DNA of 55,246 nucleotides from CAKOSP01 sp964371745 (GTDB taxonomy: Bacteria > Bacillota_I > Bacilli_A > RF39 > UBA660): assembly GCA_964371745.1 (NCBI GenBank), contig CAYJNS010000001.1, positions 1-55,246 on the forward strand, given 5' to 3'. Both the position numbers and the translations under genes were made by a program. Every line of letters starts with the position of its first letter. Positions within the stretch are counted from its first letter, which is position 1. Positions 24,641 through 33,244 of the stretch are shown here, in pieces. The notes beneath the pieces were generated by a model. It had not been told where the DNA came from and did no database searches. It saw only the letters and a list, made by a program, of their open reading frames with translations.

Positions 24641-25138
24641 ATGAGAATATCTTTAAAAATTATTAAATATATTATGTTTGCGGTTATGCTGTTTATTTTA
24701 GCTATTGCTATATATTTATTTTATCAAAAACAAACAAATCCTCATGAAATGACTAAAGTATTTGGATATAGTTATGCAACTATATCAACTGATAGTATGG
24801 AGCCTACTATTATGATTGGTGACTTTTTAGTATATAAAAAAGAAAAAATATATTCCATAAATGATATAGTAGTATATATGCATGGTGATATTTCTATTAC
24901 TCATAGAATTGTGGGTATAGAAAATGATTTATATATAACAAAAGGCGATAATAACGATATAGTAGATGAAGTATCTTTAGATAATAGTGATATTATAGGA
25001 AAAGTAATTTATCAAAACAGTGATTTAAGTATATTACTTGTTAGAGCTATTTCCCTATGTGTATTTATATTTGGAATTGTAATTGCGCTTGATATATTAG
25101 TTTCTAAAAAAGTAACAAATGATAAAAAAAGTATCTAA
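24641..25138 (+). CDS. sipW: Signal peptidase I, SipW/ER type
   Basis: Membrane-bound signal peptidase of 165 residues with a TM near each end (residues 8-28 and 131-152). The serine box is STDSMEPTIMIGD (Ser52). The second catalytic residue is His88 in SITHRIVGI, where ordinary bacterial enzymes have Lys; Ser-His and the following KGDNND mark the archaeal/ER type represented by Bacillus SipW. SipW processes TasA-type biofilm proteins, and seven TasA-like signal-bearing proteins are in this window. It ends the four-gene operon, two bases after the ATP-grasp gene. Confidence 0.88.
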   Translation: MRISLKIIKYIMFAVMLFILAIAIYLFYQKQTNPHEMTKVFGYSYATISTDSMEPTIMIGDFLVYKKEKIYSINDIVVYMHGDISITHRIVGIENDLYITKGDNNDIVDEVSLDNSDIIGKVIYQNSDLSILLVRAISLCVFIFGIVIALDILVSKKVTNDKKSI

Positions 25139-25160
25139 TTTTCAATAAGATACTTTTTTT
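25124..25160. terminator. Terminator of the four-gene operon
   Basis: A perfect 13-base stem runs from seven A plus GTATCT (25124-25136) to AGATAC plus seven T (25148-25160), with the stop codon in it. It can work in both directions. Confidence 0.8.
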
Positions 25161-25188
25161 ATGAATTATTAAAGACTAATATTTTTAT

Positions 25189-25218
25189 TTGTAATAAGAC
25201 TACTTGTTATGATATAAT
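25189..25218 (+). promoter_or_regulatory. Promoter of the rplI-dnaB operon
   Basis: The -10 is TATAAT (25213-25218) with TGA before it (extended form); the -35 candidate TTGTAA (25189-25194) has an 18-base spacer. AAGGAGGT at 25231-25238 is the ribosome site for the TTG start of rplI. Confidence 0.65.
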
Positions 25219-25245
25219 ATTAACACACTTAAGGAGGTAATAATT

Positions 25246-25686
25246 TTGAAAGTTATATTACTTAAAGATGTTAAGGGACAAGGGAAAAAAGACCAAATAA
25301 TAGATGTTAGTGATGGATATGCAAATAATTTTTTAATTAAAAATAAATTTGCTGTGCCATATTCTAAAACTGGTGTTAAAAAACTAGAAAATGAGTTAGA
25401 TGATAGAGCTAAAAAAGAAGAAAAATTAGTTGAAGAGTTAACTTTAATAAAAAATAAACTTAATAATAAAGAAATTAAATTTAAAGTAGCTGTAGGAAAA
25501 GATGATAAAGTCTTTGGGACAGTTTCAAATAAGCAAATAAATGAAAGTATACATAAATTAGGATTTAAAATAGATAAAAAATGTATTCAAACTAACCATG
25601 ATTTAAACACACTAGGAGTACATTTAGTAGATGTTAAACTACATAATAAAGTTAGTTTTAAAATAAAAATAGTATTAGAAAAGTAG
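25246..25686 (+). CDS. rplI: 50S ribosomal protein L9 (TTG start)
   Basis: L9 is an elongated two-domain protein at the base of the L1 stalk. The N-terminal domain is (M)KVILLKDVKGQGKKDQIID followed by DGYANNFLIKNKFAV; a long central helix and the C-terminal domain (KLGFKIDKKCIQ) follow. The start is TTG with a strong AAGGAGGT site. It opens the six-gene operon to ung; gdpP, which often adjoins rplI, is absent. Confidence 0.96.
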   Translation: MKVILLKDVKGQGKKDQIIDVSDGYANNFLIKNKFAVPYSKTGVKKLENELDDRAKKEEKLVEELTLIKNKLNNKEIKFKVAVGKDDKVFGTVSNKQINESIHKLGFKIDKKCIQTNHDLNTLGVHLVDVKLHNKVSFKIKIVLEK

Positions 25687-25694
25687 GTGTAAGC

Positions 25695-27023
25695 ATGTCA
25701 AAAAAGATGCCTTTTAGTTTAGATGCAGAGCAAAGTGTATTAGGTGTTGCATTTTTAAATAGTTATGAAATTGATAGAATCTGTGAAGAAATGAACGTTG
25801 ATATGTTTTTTGATCCAAGAAACAAATTAATATATAACGCTATATGTGAACTTAATAGAAATAAAACTCCGTTAGATATTACAACTATTAAGTATGAACT
25901 TGAAAAAGTTAATGTTCTTGATAAAGTTGGTTTAGATTATTTAGTTGAAGTAATAGATTCAGTTATTACAAGTTCTAATATAGAACATTATATGAATATA
26001 GTTAAGTCAAATGCTATAAGAAGAAATTTAATTGAAAGTGCAGCATCGATAGCAGAAGAAGCGTATGTAGAAGATGATTTAAATACACTTTTAGATAATT
26101 CTGAAAAAGTAATTACTAATGTAGCTAAAGCAAGAAGTGTTGGTGATTTTTTACCAATAAGACATGTATTAAAAGATGCTCAGGAAAAGTTAGAAGAAAG
26201 GTCAAAAAATAAAAATTTAATCACTGGACTTGAAACAGGTTTTTATGATTTTGATAAAGTTACAACTGGCTTTCAAGGTGGGGAATTTATAATACTTGCT
26301 GCAAGACCAGGGATTGGTAAAACATCTTTATCACTTAATATGGCAACATATGCAGCATCAACTACAGAAAAAGCTATAGCAATATTTAACTTAGAAATGC
26401 CAGCAGAAATGTTAGTTAACAGAATGATATCATCTATTGGACAAATAGATTCATATAAGTTATCAACAGGTAATATGCATGAAAATGATTGGAAAAGATA
26501 CAATGAAGCAATAATGCAGTTAGGTGAAACTAATATCTATATTGAAGATAATGCAGGTATTACATCGCCGGAAATAAGAGCTAAGTGTAGAAGGCTTGCT
26601 AATTCTGAAAAAGGCTTAGGATTTGTTCTAATAGATTACTTACAGCTAGTTTCAACTGGTAATAAAAGAATCGAATCAAGACAAGTAGAGGTTTCTGAAA
26701 TATCTCGTAGTTTAAAAACTATGGCACTTGAATTAAATGTACCAGTTTTAGCACTTGCGCAGTTATCAAGAAATGCAGAAAGAAGAGAAAATAATAAACC
26801 AATGCTTGCAGATCTTCGTGAATCAGGTTCTTTAGAGCAAGACGCAGATATGGTACTGTTTATAAATAAAGATACTGAGACAGAAGAAACAGAAAATATA
26901 ATACCAGCGGAACTACAAATTGCAAAACACAGAAAAGGTAATACTGCAGGTATAAAATTATTGTTTGAAAAAAATACTACTACATTTAAAAATGTTTTAA
27001 ATGCTGGGAAAGGTGAAAATTAA
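25695..27023 (+). CDS. dnaB: Replicative DNA helicase
   Basis: Hexameric helicase of the replication fork (called DnaC in Bacillus). The N-terminal collar domain begins PFSLDAEQSVLGVAF; the RecA-like motor has Walker A AARPGIGKTS and the motif region FVLIDYLQLV, then LAQLSRNAERR and ADLRESGSLEQDADMVLF. Length of 442 is normal. It lies eight bases after rplI and shares a base with the next gene. Confidence 0.97.
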   Translation: MSKKMPFSLDAEQSVLGVAFLNSYEIDRICEEMNVDMFFDPRNKLIYNAICELNRNKTPLDITTIKYELEKVNVLDKVGLDYLVEVIDSVITSSNIEHYMNIVKSNAIRRNLIESAASIAEEAYVEDDLNTLLDNSEKVITNVAKARSVGDFLPIRHVLKDAQEKLEERSKNKNLITGLETGFYDFDKVTTGFQGGEFIILAARPGIGKTSLSLNMATYAASTTEKAIAIFNLEMPAEMLVNRMISSIGQIDSYKLSTGNMHENDWKRYNEAIMQLGETNIYIEDNAGITSPEIRAKCRRLANSEKGLGFVLIDYLQLVSTGNKRIESRQVEVSEISRSLKTMALELNVPVLALAQLSRNAERRENNKPMLADLRESGSLEQDADMVLFINKDTETEETENIIPAELQIAKHRKGNTAGIKLLFEKNTTTFKNVLNAGKGEN

Positions 27024-28537
27024 TGAAAGTTAAAAGTTATTTAGTAATATTTGCATTATTCTCTTTAATAATATTTTTATATGTTTTTGATACTAATAAA
27101 GTAAAAGTAGAAGAAGCACAAAGTCTTTATAAAGTATATTTAAAAGGTGCGGAAATAGGTTTAATTGAAAATGAAGAAGAAATATATGAACTTATTAATA
27201 ATTCGCAACAAGAAATTAAAGATGAATATAATGTAGATCATGTGTACCCTCCAGCATTTTTTGACATTTTAGAGGTTAATACTTATGATGAAAATATAAG
27301 TGATATTAACGATATTTATTCTAAAATAGAAGAATCTGATGATTTTACAATAAAGGGATATGAAATAACTATTCAAATTCCTATTGAAGATAGAGAAAAT
27401 ATAACAATAAATGTACTTGATAAACAAATTTTTGATGACGCAATATTAAAATTTATTTCAGCTTTTATAGATATGGAAGACTATAATAATTTTATTAATG
27501 ATACACAGGAAGAAATAGTTGATGAAGGTACAATTATTGAAAATATGTACTTTGCAGAAAATATAACTATAAAAGAAAGTTATATAAGTGTAAATGATAA
27601 AATTTATACAAATGTAGATGAGTTAACACAGATGTTAATATTTGGTTCAGATGCTGTTATGGATAGTTATGAAGTAAAAGCTGGAGATACTATTTTTTCA
27701 ATCGCAGATGCTAATAAATTAAATACTCAAGAGTTTTTAATAGCTAATCCAGATTATAGAGATCCAGATACTTTATTAGTTATTGGAGAAGAAGTAAATG
27801 TAACTCTTTTAAATCCAACAATTAATTTTGTTTATGAAGTTAATAGTATTCAAGAAGAAGAAATAGACTTTGTTAACACAACTATATATGATAATACAAA
27901 ATCATCTGGATATTCCGAAATTACTCAAATGGGAGTTACTGGTATAGAAAGATTATCGGAGCAATATAGGGTTACAAATGGACTTCCATCACAAGAAGTT
28001 ACCATCACTCCTTTAGAAGTGATACGCGAAGCTGTTAATCAAATAACAGTAAGTGGACCAGTAAATTATGGTGGCGGAACATCGTTTGGTACATTCATTG
28101 AAACAGGACTTACATTTGTCCCAGCTGTTACATCAGGGAACAGAATTACTTCACCATTTGGAGTATACCGTTCTGGAGACAGACATACTGGAACAGATTA
28201 CTCAGGGTCAGGTGAAGGATCAGCCATATATGCTATTGCAGATGGAGTGGTAACTCAAGCAGCTAATGCATGTTCAAACTGTTCAAGGTGGTCTAGTGGT
28301 ACACATGTTGTTATATCGCATGGTAATAATTTTTATTCAAGTTATTTACATATGGTATCAGGTTCTTTAAAAGTAAAAGTTGGAGATGTTGTTAAAGCAG
28401 GAGAAAGAATTGGTGGAATGGGTGATACAGGTTGGTCAACAGGAACTCACCTTCACTTAGGTTTTTCAGTAGGTGAGCCATATGTTGGAGCACAAGTTAC
28501 GTACTATGATCCACATCAGCTTATATATGGTAGATAA
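27023..28537 (+). CDS. LysM-G5-M23 peptidoglycan endopeptidase-like protein
   Basis: The 504-residue product has an N-terminal membrane segment (about residues 5-22), a long extracytoplasmic part, a LysM domain near residue 218 (YEVKAGDTIFSIADANKLN), a G5-like domain, and a C-terminal M23 domain. M23 zinc ligands are in RHTGTDYS and THLHLGFS. LysM-G5-M23 proteins cut peptide crosslinks in peptidoglycan. It sits between dnaB and walJ, roughly where the wal genes stand in Bacillus, so a role in regulated wall growth is plausible. Confidence 0.9.
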   Translation: MKVKSYLVIFALFSLIIFLYVFDTNKVKVEEAQSLYKVYLKGAEIGLIENEEEIYELINNSQQEIKDEYNVDHVYPPAFFDILEVNTYDENISDINDIYSKIEESDDFTIKGYEITIQIPIEDRENITINVLDKQIFDDAILKFISAFIDMEDYNNFINDTQEEIVDEGTIIENMYFAENITIKESYISVNDKIYTNVDELTQMLIFGSDAVMDSYEVKAGDTIFSIADANKLNTQEFLIANPDYRDPDTLLVIGEEVNVTLLNPTINFVYEVNSIQEEEIDFVNTTIYDNTKSSGYSEITQMGVTGIERLSEQYRVTNGLPSQEVTITPLEVIREAVNQITVSGPVNYGGGTSFGTFIETGLTFVPAVTSGNRITSPFGVYRSGDRHTGTDYSGSGEGSAIYAIADGVVTQAANACSNCSRWSSGTHVVISHGNNFYSSYLHMVSGSLKVKVGDVVKAGERIGGMGDTGWSTGTHLHLGFSVGEPYVGAQVTYYDPHQLIYGR

Positions 28538-29304
28538 TGAAGATAGTAGTACTTGCATCAGGTTCTGATGGAAATAGTGTTTATATAGAAATAGGTAATA
28601 CTAAAATGCTTTTTGATGTAGGAAGGAGCTATAAATATATAGCTTCTTCTTTAGAAAAAATAAATGTAGAACCTAATCAAATAGATTATATATTTATTAC
28701 TCATGATCATAAAGACCATGTATCAGCATTAAAAACATTTTTAAAAAGAAATAGTGCAACACTTTGTATAACTCAAAAAGTATTTTATGAACTTCATGAT
28801 ATTAAAGATATAGAAACTATTAAAATATATGAAAAAGAAATAGAATTAAATAACATAGTAGTTAAAGCAATTAACTCTTCGCATGATGCTGAAGGTTCAC
28901 TTAATTTTGTTATTAGTTATAATGATAAAAAGCTTTCGCTTATAACTGATACGGGGTATATTAAACAAGTAAACTTTAAACATTTTTATAATTCGAATAT
29001 ATTTTTAATGGAAAGTAATCATGATATAGAAATGTTAGATAAATCACATTATCCACATTATTTAAAAAAAAGAATATTATCTGATGTAGGGCATTTATCT
29101 AATATACAAGCTGGTTTTTACTTATCGAAATTAATTGGACCTAATACTAAAAAAATTATGTTAATACATTTAAGTGATAACTCTAATACTCCGGAAAAAG
29201 CTTTGGAAACTGTTTATGAAAAACTTTTTGAAAATGATATAAAATTTTCTAATATATTAGTTGCAAAACCAGATGAAATAAGTGAGGTAATTAAAATTGA
29301 TTAA
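28537..29304 (+). CDS. walJ: Metallo-beta-lactamase-fold hydrolase WalJ/YycJ
   Basis: The metal site THDHKDHVSAL, later His residues in NSSHDAEG, and Asp in LITDTG match the YycJ group of MBL-fold proteins, which has exonuclease-like relatives and affects replication/cell-division coordination. The 255-residue length is normal. It is followed by rlmH, as near the Bacillus origin, although walRK are not here. It shares one base with the upstream M23 gene. Confidence 0.9.
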   Translation: MKIVVLASGSDGNSVYIEIGNTKMLFDVGRSYKYIASSLEKINVEPNQIDYIFITHDHKDHVSALKTFLKRNSATLCITQKVFYELHDIKDIETIKIYEKEIELNNIVVKAINSSHDAEGSLNFVISYNDKKLSLITDTGYIKQVNFKHFYNSNIFLMESNHDIEMLDKSHYPHYLKKRILSDVGHLSNIQAGFYLSKLIGPNTKKIMLIHLSDNSNTPEKALETVYEKLFENDIKFSNILVAKPDEISEVIKID

Positions 29305-29734
29305 AATAATATGTTTTGGCAAAATAAAAGAAACTTATTTAAATGATTTAATAAATGATTATTATAAAAGAATTAATAAATATCACAAATTAGAAATAAT
29401 AGAAATAAGTGATGAAGATTCTTTAAAAAAGGAAACACTTTTATTAGAAAAAATATTTAAACAAAGTGATTATAATATTGTTTTAGATATTAAAGGGAAT
29501 AAATATACTAGTGAAGCTTTTGCAAATAAAATAAATAATATATTTAATCATAATTCTAATATTACATTTATTATAGGTAGTTCTTTAGGAATAGATCAAT
29601 CTATTAAAAATAAATCTAATGAACTTATATCATTTTCTGATAATACATTTCCTCATGGTCTTTTTAGAGGTATTCTTTTAGAACAAATATATAGATCATT
29701 TAAAATATTAAATAATGAGGCTTATCACAAATGA
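29297..29734 (+). CDS. rlmH: 23S rRNA pseudouridine-1915 N3-methyltransferase RlmH (TTG start)
   Basis: SPOUT methyltransferase modifying helix 69. The product begins (M)IKIICFGKIKETYLNDLIND, and ends HGLFRGILLEQIYRSFKILN plus NEAYHK, the family's C-terminal signature. The SAM loop reads FIIGSSLGIDQS where relatives have GGPFG. 145 residues is a little shorter than the usual 155-159. The start is TTG, overlapping walJ by eight bases. Confidence 0.92.
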   Translation: MIKIICFGKIKETYLNDLINDYYKRINKYHKLEIIEISDEDSLKKETLLLEKIFKQSDYNIVLDIKGNKYTSEAFANKINNIFNHNSNITFIIGSSLGIDQSIKNKSNELISFSDNTFPHGLFRGILLEQIYRSFKILNNEAYHK

Positions 29735-30381
29735 TAGGAAATGATTGGGATATAGTTTTAAAAGAAATTTTAGATAGTAAAGAATTTATTAAATTTTATA
29801 ATAAAATTATAAATCTATATAATGAAAAAACTATTTTTCCGCCCAAAAATCAAATATTTAGTTCCCTTATTTTAACGCCGTATAAGGATGTAAAAGTAGT
29901 GATAGTAGGTCAAGACCCTTACCATGGTTATAATGAGGCCCATGGGCTTTCATTTTCTGTAATAGATGGAGTAAAACTACCTCCTTCACTTAAAAACATA
30001 TATAAAGAGTTATATAATGACTTAAATATAGTTAAATCAACTGGTGATTTAACAAGCTGGGCTAAAGAGGGAGTATTATTACTTAATTCAGTTTTAACAG
30101 TAGAAAAAAATACTCCAGGAAGTCACAGGAATATGGGATGGGAAAAATTAACTGATTATATAATTGGAATGATTAACTTAAAAGATGACCCTGTAGTGTT
30201 TATTCTATGGGGGAACTACGCTAAAGAAAAGAAAAAATTAATAACTAATAAAAAACATTTAGTTTTAGAAAGTGTACATCCTTCACCTTTTTCAGCTCGT
30301 AATGGCTTTTTTGGAAGCAAACCTTTTTCAAAAACAAATATATTTTTAGAAGAAAATAATATTAAAACGATAAATTGGTAA
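29731..30381 (+). CDS. ung: Uracil-DNA glycosylase, family 1
   Basis: Ung removes uracil from DNA. The catalytic water-activating loop is VVIVGQDPYHG, with FSV, and the Leu-intercalation loop is ESVHPSPFSARNGFFGS. The 216-residue length is standard. The gene overlaps rlmH by four bases and is last of the rplI operon. Confidence 0.96.
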   Translation: MIGNDWDIVLKEILDSKEFIKFYNKIINLYNEKTIFPPKNQIFSSLILTPYKDVKVVIVGQDPYHGYNEAHGLSFSVIDGVKLPPSLKNIYKELYNDLNIVKSTGDLTSWAKEGVLLLNSVLTVEKNTPGSHRNMGWEKLTDYIIGMINLKDDPVVFILWGNYAKEKKKLITNKKHLVLESVHPSPFSARNGFFGSKPFSKTNIFLEENNIKTINW

Positions 30382-30396
30382 TTTATCGTTTTATTT
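30366..30396 (+). terminator. Terminator after ung
   Basis: A perfect 10-base stem pairs ACGATAAATT (30367-30376) with AATTTATCGT (30380-30389), loop GGT, followed by TTTTATTT. The ung stop codon is inside. Confidence 0.75.
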
Positions 30397-30423
30397 GAAA
30401 ATTGTCCAATAGATAAAAACAAT

Positions 30424-30462
30424 AAAAAAACAGTAATTATAACTTAAAGTCATCAATTACTG
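30424..30462 (-). terminator. Terminator of the leftward lemA-like gene
   Basis: On the minus strand CAGTAATT and AATTACTG form a stem (30431-30438, 30455-30462) followed by seven T (A run 30424-30430 on plus). The arms overlap the 3' end of the gene. Confidence 0.55.
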
Positions 30463-30973
30463 CGTCTTGCATATTTTTATTATCAAAATAAGGTTTTATT
30501 TTAAACTTGTGATTATGAGCTACTATATTAGATGGAAACTTTCTAACAATTCCATTTAATTGAACAGTATATTTATTAAAAAAAGATTTTGCTCCATTTA
30601 ATTTTTCATCTATTTTATTTATTTCTTTTAATTTTTTTTCAAATTCATTTGTTTGTAACTTTTTATGATCTTCTTTAAGTTCCTTTATAATGTTAATAGC
30701 TTCAATTAACTTTCTATCAGTATCATAATTAGTTAATCTCTTATCTTTAAGTTCAATATATTCTTTTAAATAATCCTTATTTTTAGTGATTTTTTTAACA
30801 TCAATATTCATATCACATATTAAATCATACTTTTCTCTTAATGATTCATCAATAATGTTTTCTGATGCTTCAATTCTATTTCTATAGTATTGTAATTTAT
30901 TAAAGGTAATAACATATATAAGTAAAATAATACTTATAATAGTAATTCCTAATATTATTAACATAATTTCCAT
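30437..30973 (-). CDS. LemA-family membrane protein
   Basis: The 178-residue product has one membrane helix at residues 4-24 and a long cytosolic or extracytosolic helical bundle. Family-like blocks are QYYRNRIEASENIIDESLRE, KYDLI and the C-terminal KFPSNIVAHNHKF and KPYF. LemA proteins are widespread with no settled biochemical role. It follows the flippase gene on the same strand, 46 bases downstream of its stop. Confidence 0.75.
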   Translation of the reverse strand: MEIMLIILGITIISIILLIYVITFNKLQYYRNRIEASENIIDESLREKYDLICDMNIDVKKITKNKDYLKEYIELKDKRLTNYDTDRKLIEAINIIKELKEDHKKLQTNEFEKKLKEINKIDEKLNGAKSFFNKYTVQLNGIVRKFPSNIVAHNHKFKIKPYFDNKNMQDAVIDDFKL

Positions 30974-31019
30974 AATAATTTATCCACTTCCTTTATTCTT
31001 ATGTAAGTATATCATATAC

Positions 31020-32615
31020 TTATTTTTTTTTCAAAAGCTTTCTAGCAAATTTACCACCAAATAAAGAATTTAATATATTTTTATTTAAAATAATATAAAT
31101 TCCAAGGGATATAACCGCAAATCCACCCAAGAAAACAAAATCAGCAATTCTGCCATATACATCTTTAGCTATAAAACTAAATATAATATTTATTGGAAGA
31201 ATAATTATTATATTTCTTATAATGCTTTTTAATATTTTTTTACTTTCATAGGATATTTTATCATCTTTTTTAAGTTTATACATTACATAAAGTGATGATG
31301 TAGTATATCCTATTAATGTAGCCGTTATAGCTCCATAATAAGGGTAACCAAAGTTTTCAAATAAAAGCATTAATGGTATATCTAAAGCAGCATTTAATCC
31401 AAGTCCTAACAGTATAGTTGTATATATTAGTTTGTTTTTATTCAAGTTTTGTAATATACAACCTAGTATTAAATACATACTATCAAAAAAGGCTAAGATA
31501 GCTAAATATCTAAATACTATGGGGCCAAAAAAGCTATTTCCATAAAATACATTCCACACATCATCTGCATGTATACTTAAAAATAATGATATTGGCATTA
31601 TAATATACAATAATACTTCGAAAGCTTTTCCATATTGTCTATTAACTTCTTCTTTTTCTTTTTTAGCAAATGCAGTAACCATAGATGGAATTAAACTTAT
31701 AACAAGTCCAGCACCAATTGAGGTAACAACTGTTATTAACTTAGCTCCCCATGTGGTAAATATACTGCTTATTTGTTCTATATCAGTAGCGGCATAACCT
31801 AAATGATCAAGTGTTCTAATTATTAAAATCATATCTACTGAGCTATATAAATAGAAAGCTAAATTAACAAGTATAAATGGAACTGCATAAGATATTAGTT
31901 TTTTTTGAATACTTTTCTTTTCTTTTTTAGAGATATTTATTTCTTCTTTATACTTTTCTATTTTTTTAGTTTTAAATAATAAATAGAAAAAACCTACTAA
32001 AGCTCCAGCTCCAGCTGCAATAACTGCAATACCAACAGCATATCTAAGTGGTAAATCAAATACATTCATTGCTAGATAACTACCAACTATAATAATAATT
32101 ATTCTAAATATTTGTTCTATAACTTGGCTAAATGATGATGCTGCAATATATTTATGACCTTGCAAATATCCTCTAAATATACTAAGTGTAGGTGCTATTA
32201 AAAGGGCAAAAGAAACACATCTGATAACAAATGTAACATCACTTATAGTGTTTCCGCCATTCATATCACCAAGAATAAGATTTGCAAAACTTTCAGCGCC
32301 AATAAAACATGTTAAAAATGTTATTATTGAAAATATAATAATAAATTTACCAGAAAATTTATACATATATTCTTTTTCTTTTAATTTATCTTTTGCTATA
32401 AATTCACTTGTTATTTTACTTACTGCAAAAGGAATTCCTGCTGCAGATATAATTAAAAATATATTATAAATATTATAAGCATAACCATATAAAGCTCCAC
32501 CTTCTTCTCCAATAATACTATAAAAAGGTACTACATATACTAATCCTAGTATTTTAGAAATAACAATAGCAAGTGTTGCAATAACTGCTCCATCTATAAG
32601 ACCACTTTTCTTCAA
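31020..32615 (-). CDS. MurJ/SpoVB-type lipid flippase (MOP superfamily)
   Basis: About 14 membrane helices over some 531 residues, with the family opening KKSGLIDGAVIATLAIVISK and the GLVYVVPFY stretch. Members of this group (MurJ, YtgP, SpoVB) flip lipid II or polysaccharide precursors. The start is placed at TTG 32615 (LKKSG): the predicted promoter at 32635-32662 gives a transcript starting near 32628, downstream of the longer ATG at 32669, and GAGAG stands nine bases before TTG. With murC elsewhere in the window, a lipid II role is most likely. Confidence 0.85.
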   Translation of the reverse strand: MKKSGLIDGAVIATLAIVISKILGLVYVVPFYSIIGEEGGALYGYAYNIYNIFLIISAAGIPFAVSKITSEFIAKDKLKEKEYMYKFSGKFIIIFSIITFLTCFIGAESFANLILGDMNGGNTISDVTFVIRCVSFALLIAPTLSIFRGYLQGHKYIAASSFSQVIEQIFRIIIIIVGSYLAMNVFDLPLRYAVGIAVIAAGAGALVGFFYLLFKTKKIEKYKEEINISKKEKKSIQKKLISYAVPFILVNLAFYLYSSVDMILIIRTLDHLGYAATDIEQISSIFTTWGAKLITVVTSIGAGLVISLIPSMVTAFAKKEKEEVNRQYGKAFEVLLYIIMPISLFLSIHADDVWNVFYGNSFFGPIVFRYLAILAFFDSMYLILGCILQNLNKNKLIYTTILLGLGLNAALDIPLMLLFENFGYPYYGAITATLIGYTTSSLYVMYKLKKDDKISYESKKILKSIIRNIIIILPINIIFSFIAKDVYGRIADFVFLGGFAVISLGIYIILNKNILNSLFGGKFARKLLKKK

Positions 32616-32634
32616 AATAATCAACTCTCTTACT

Positions 32635-32662
32635 TTTATATTATATAATAAATAAGTGTCAA
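32635..32662 (-). promoter_or_regulatory. Promoter of the MurJ-type gene (leftward)
   Basis: On the minus strand: TTGACA (32657-32662), 16 bases, TATAAA (32635-32640). The exact -35 and short leader support the TTG start at 32615. Confidence 0.7.
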
Positions 32663-32725
32663 ATAACAAGTTTATTACTTGTATTTAATAAAAAAATTAT
32701 GTAATATTAAATCAGGTGATATAAA

Positions 32726-33226
32726 ATGGAAATAATAAATTTAAGAGTAGGATTACTTGATACTAATTGCTATATATTAGTTAAAGGAAACAAAGCACTA
32801 GTAATTGATCCAGGAGCTAATAAAAAATTAATACTAGAAACAATTAAAGATTTAGAGGTAGTAGGAATACTTCTTACACATAATCATTATGATCATACAG
32901 GTGCACTTAAACCCCTTTTAAAAAAATATAACTTAGAAGTTAATAAACCAGTAGATAATACATTTACCTTTGATATACTTAGTAATCCAGGTCATACCGA
33001 AGATTCAAGTACTTTTTACTTTAAGGAAGAAAAAGCAATGTTTACAGGAGATTTTATATTTCATGGTGCAATAGGAAGAACAGATCTTCCGGGAGGAAGT
33101 TTTAAAAAAATGCATGAAAGTTTAAAAAACTTCTTGCAATATCCAGATGAAATTACTATATATCCAGGTCATGGTATTTCATCTGTTCTAGGTATAGAAA
33201 AAGAAAATTACAGAAAATATCTGTAA
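32726..33226 (+). CDS. MBL-fold hydrolase, glyoxalase II-like
   Basis: The 166-residue product has LLTHNHYDHTGALKPLLKKY (HxHxDH), the HT pair SNPGHTEDSSTFYF, GDFIFHGAIGRTDLPGGS and a last His in YPGHG, giving a full two-metal site. It is the small GloB-like type, shorter than true glyoxalase II and without the C-terminal substrate domain, so the thioester substrate is unknown. It is divergent from the flippase gene with a GGTGAT ribosome site. Confidence 0.88.
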   Translation: MEIINLRVGLLDTNCYILVKGNKALVIDPGANKKLILETIKDLEVVGILLTHNHYDHTGALKPLLKKYNLEVNKPVDNTFTFDILSNPGHTEDSSTFYFKEEKAMFTGDFIFHGAIGRTDLPGGSFKKMHESLKNFLQYPDEITIYPGHGISSVLGIEKENYRKYL

Positions 33227-33233
33227 TTCTTTT
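33206..33233 (+). terminator. Terminator after the MBL hydrolase gene
   Basis: The 8-base stem AATTACAG (33206-33213) with CTGTAATT (33221-33228) is followed by CTTTT. It overlaps the gene's last codons. Confidence 0.65.
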
Positions 33234-33244
33234 AATTTATATAA

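Noticed and set aside
31005..31021. Palindrome AAGTATAT/ATATACTT followed by a T-run as a rightward terminator
   Set aside because: The T-run is the Lys codon run at the end of the leftward flippase gene, and no rightward gene ends there.
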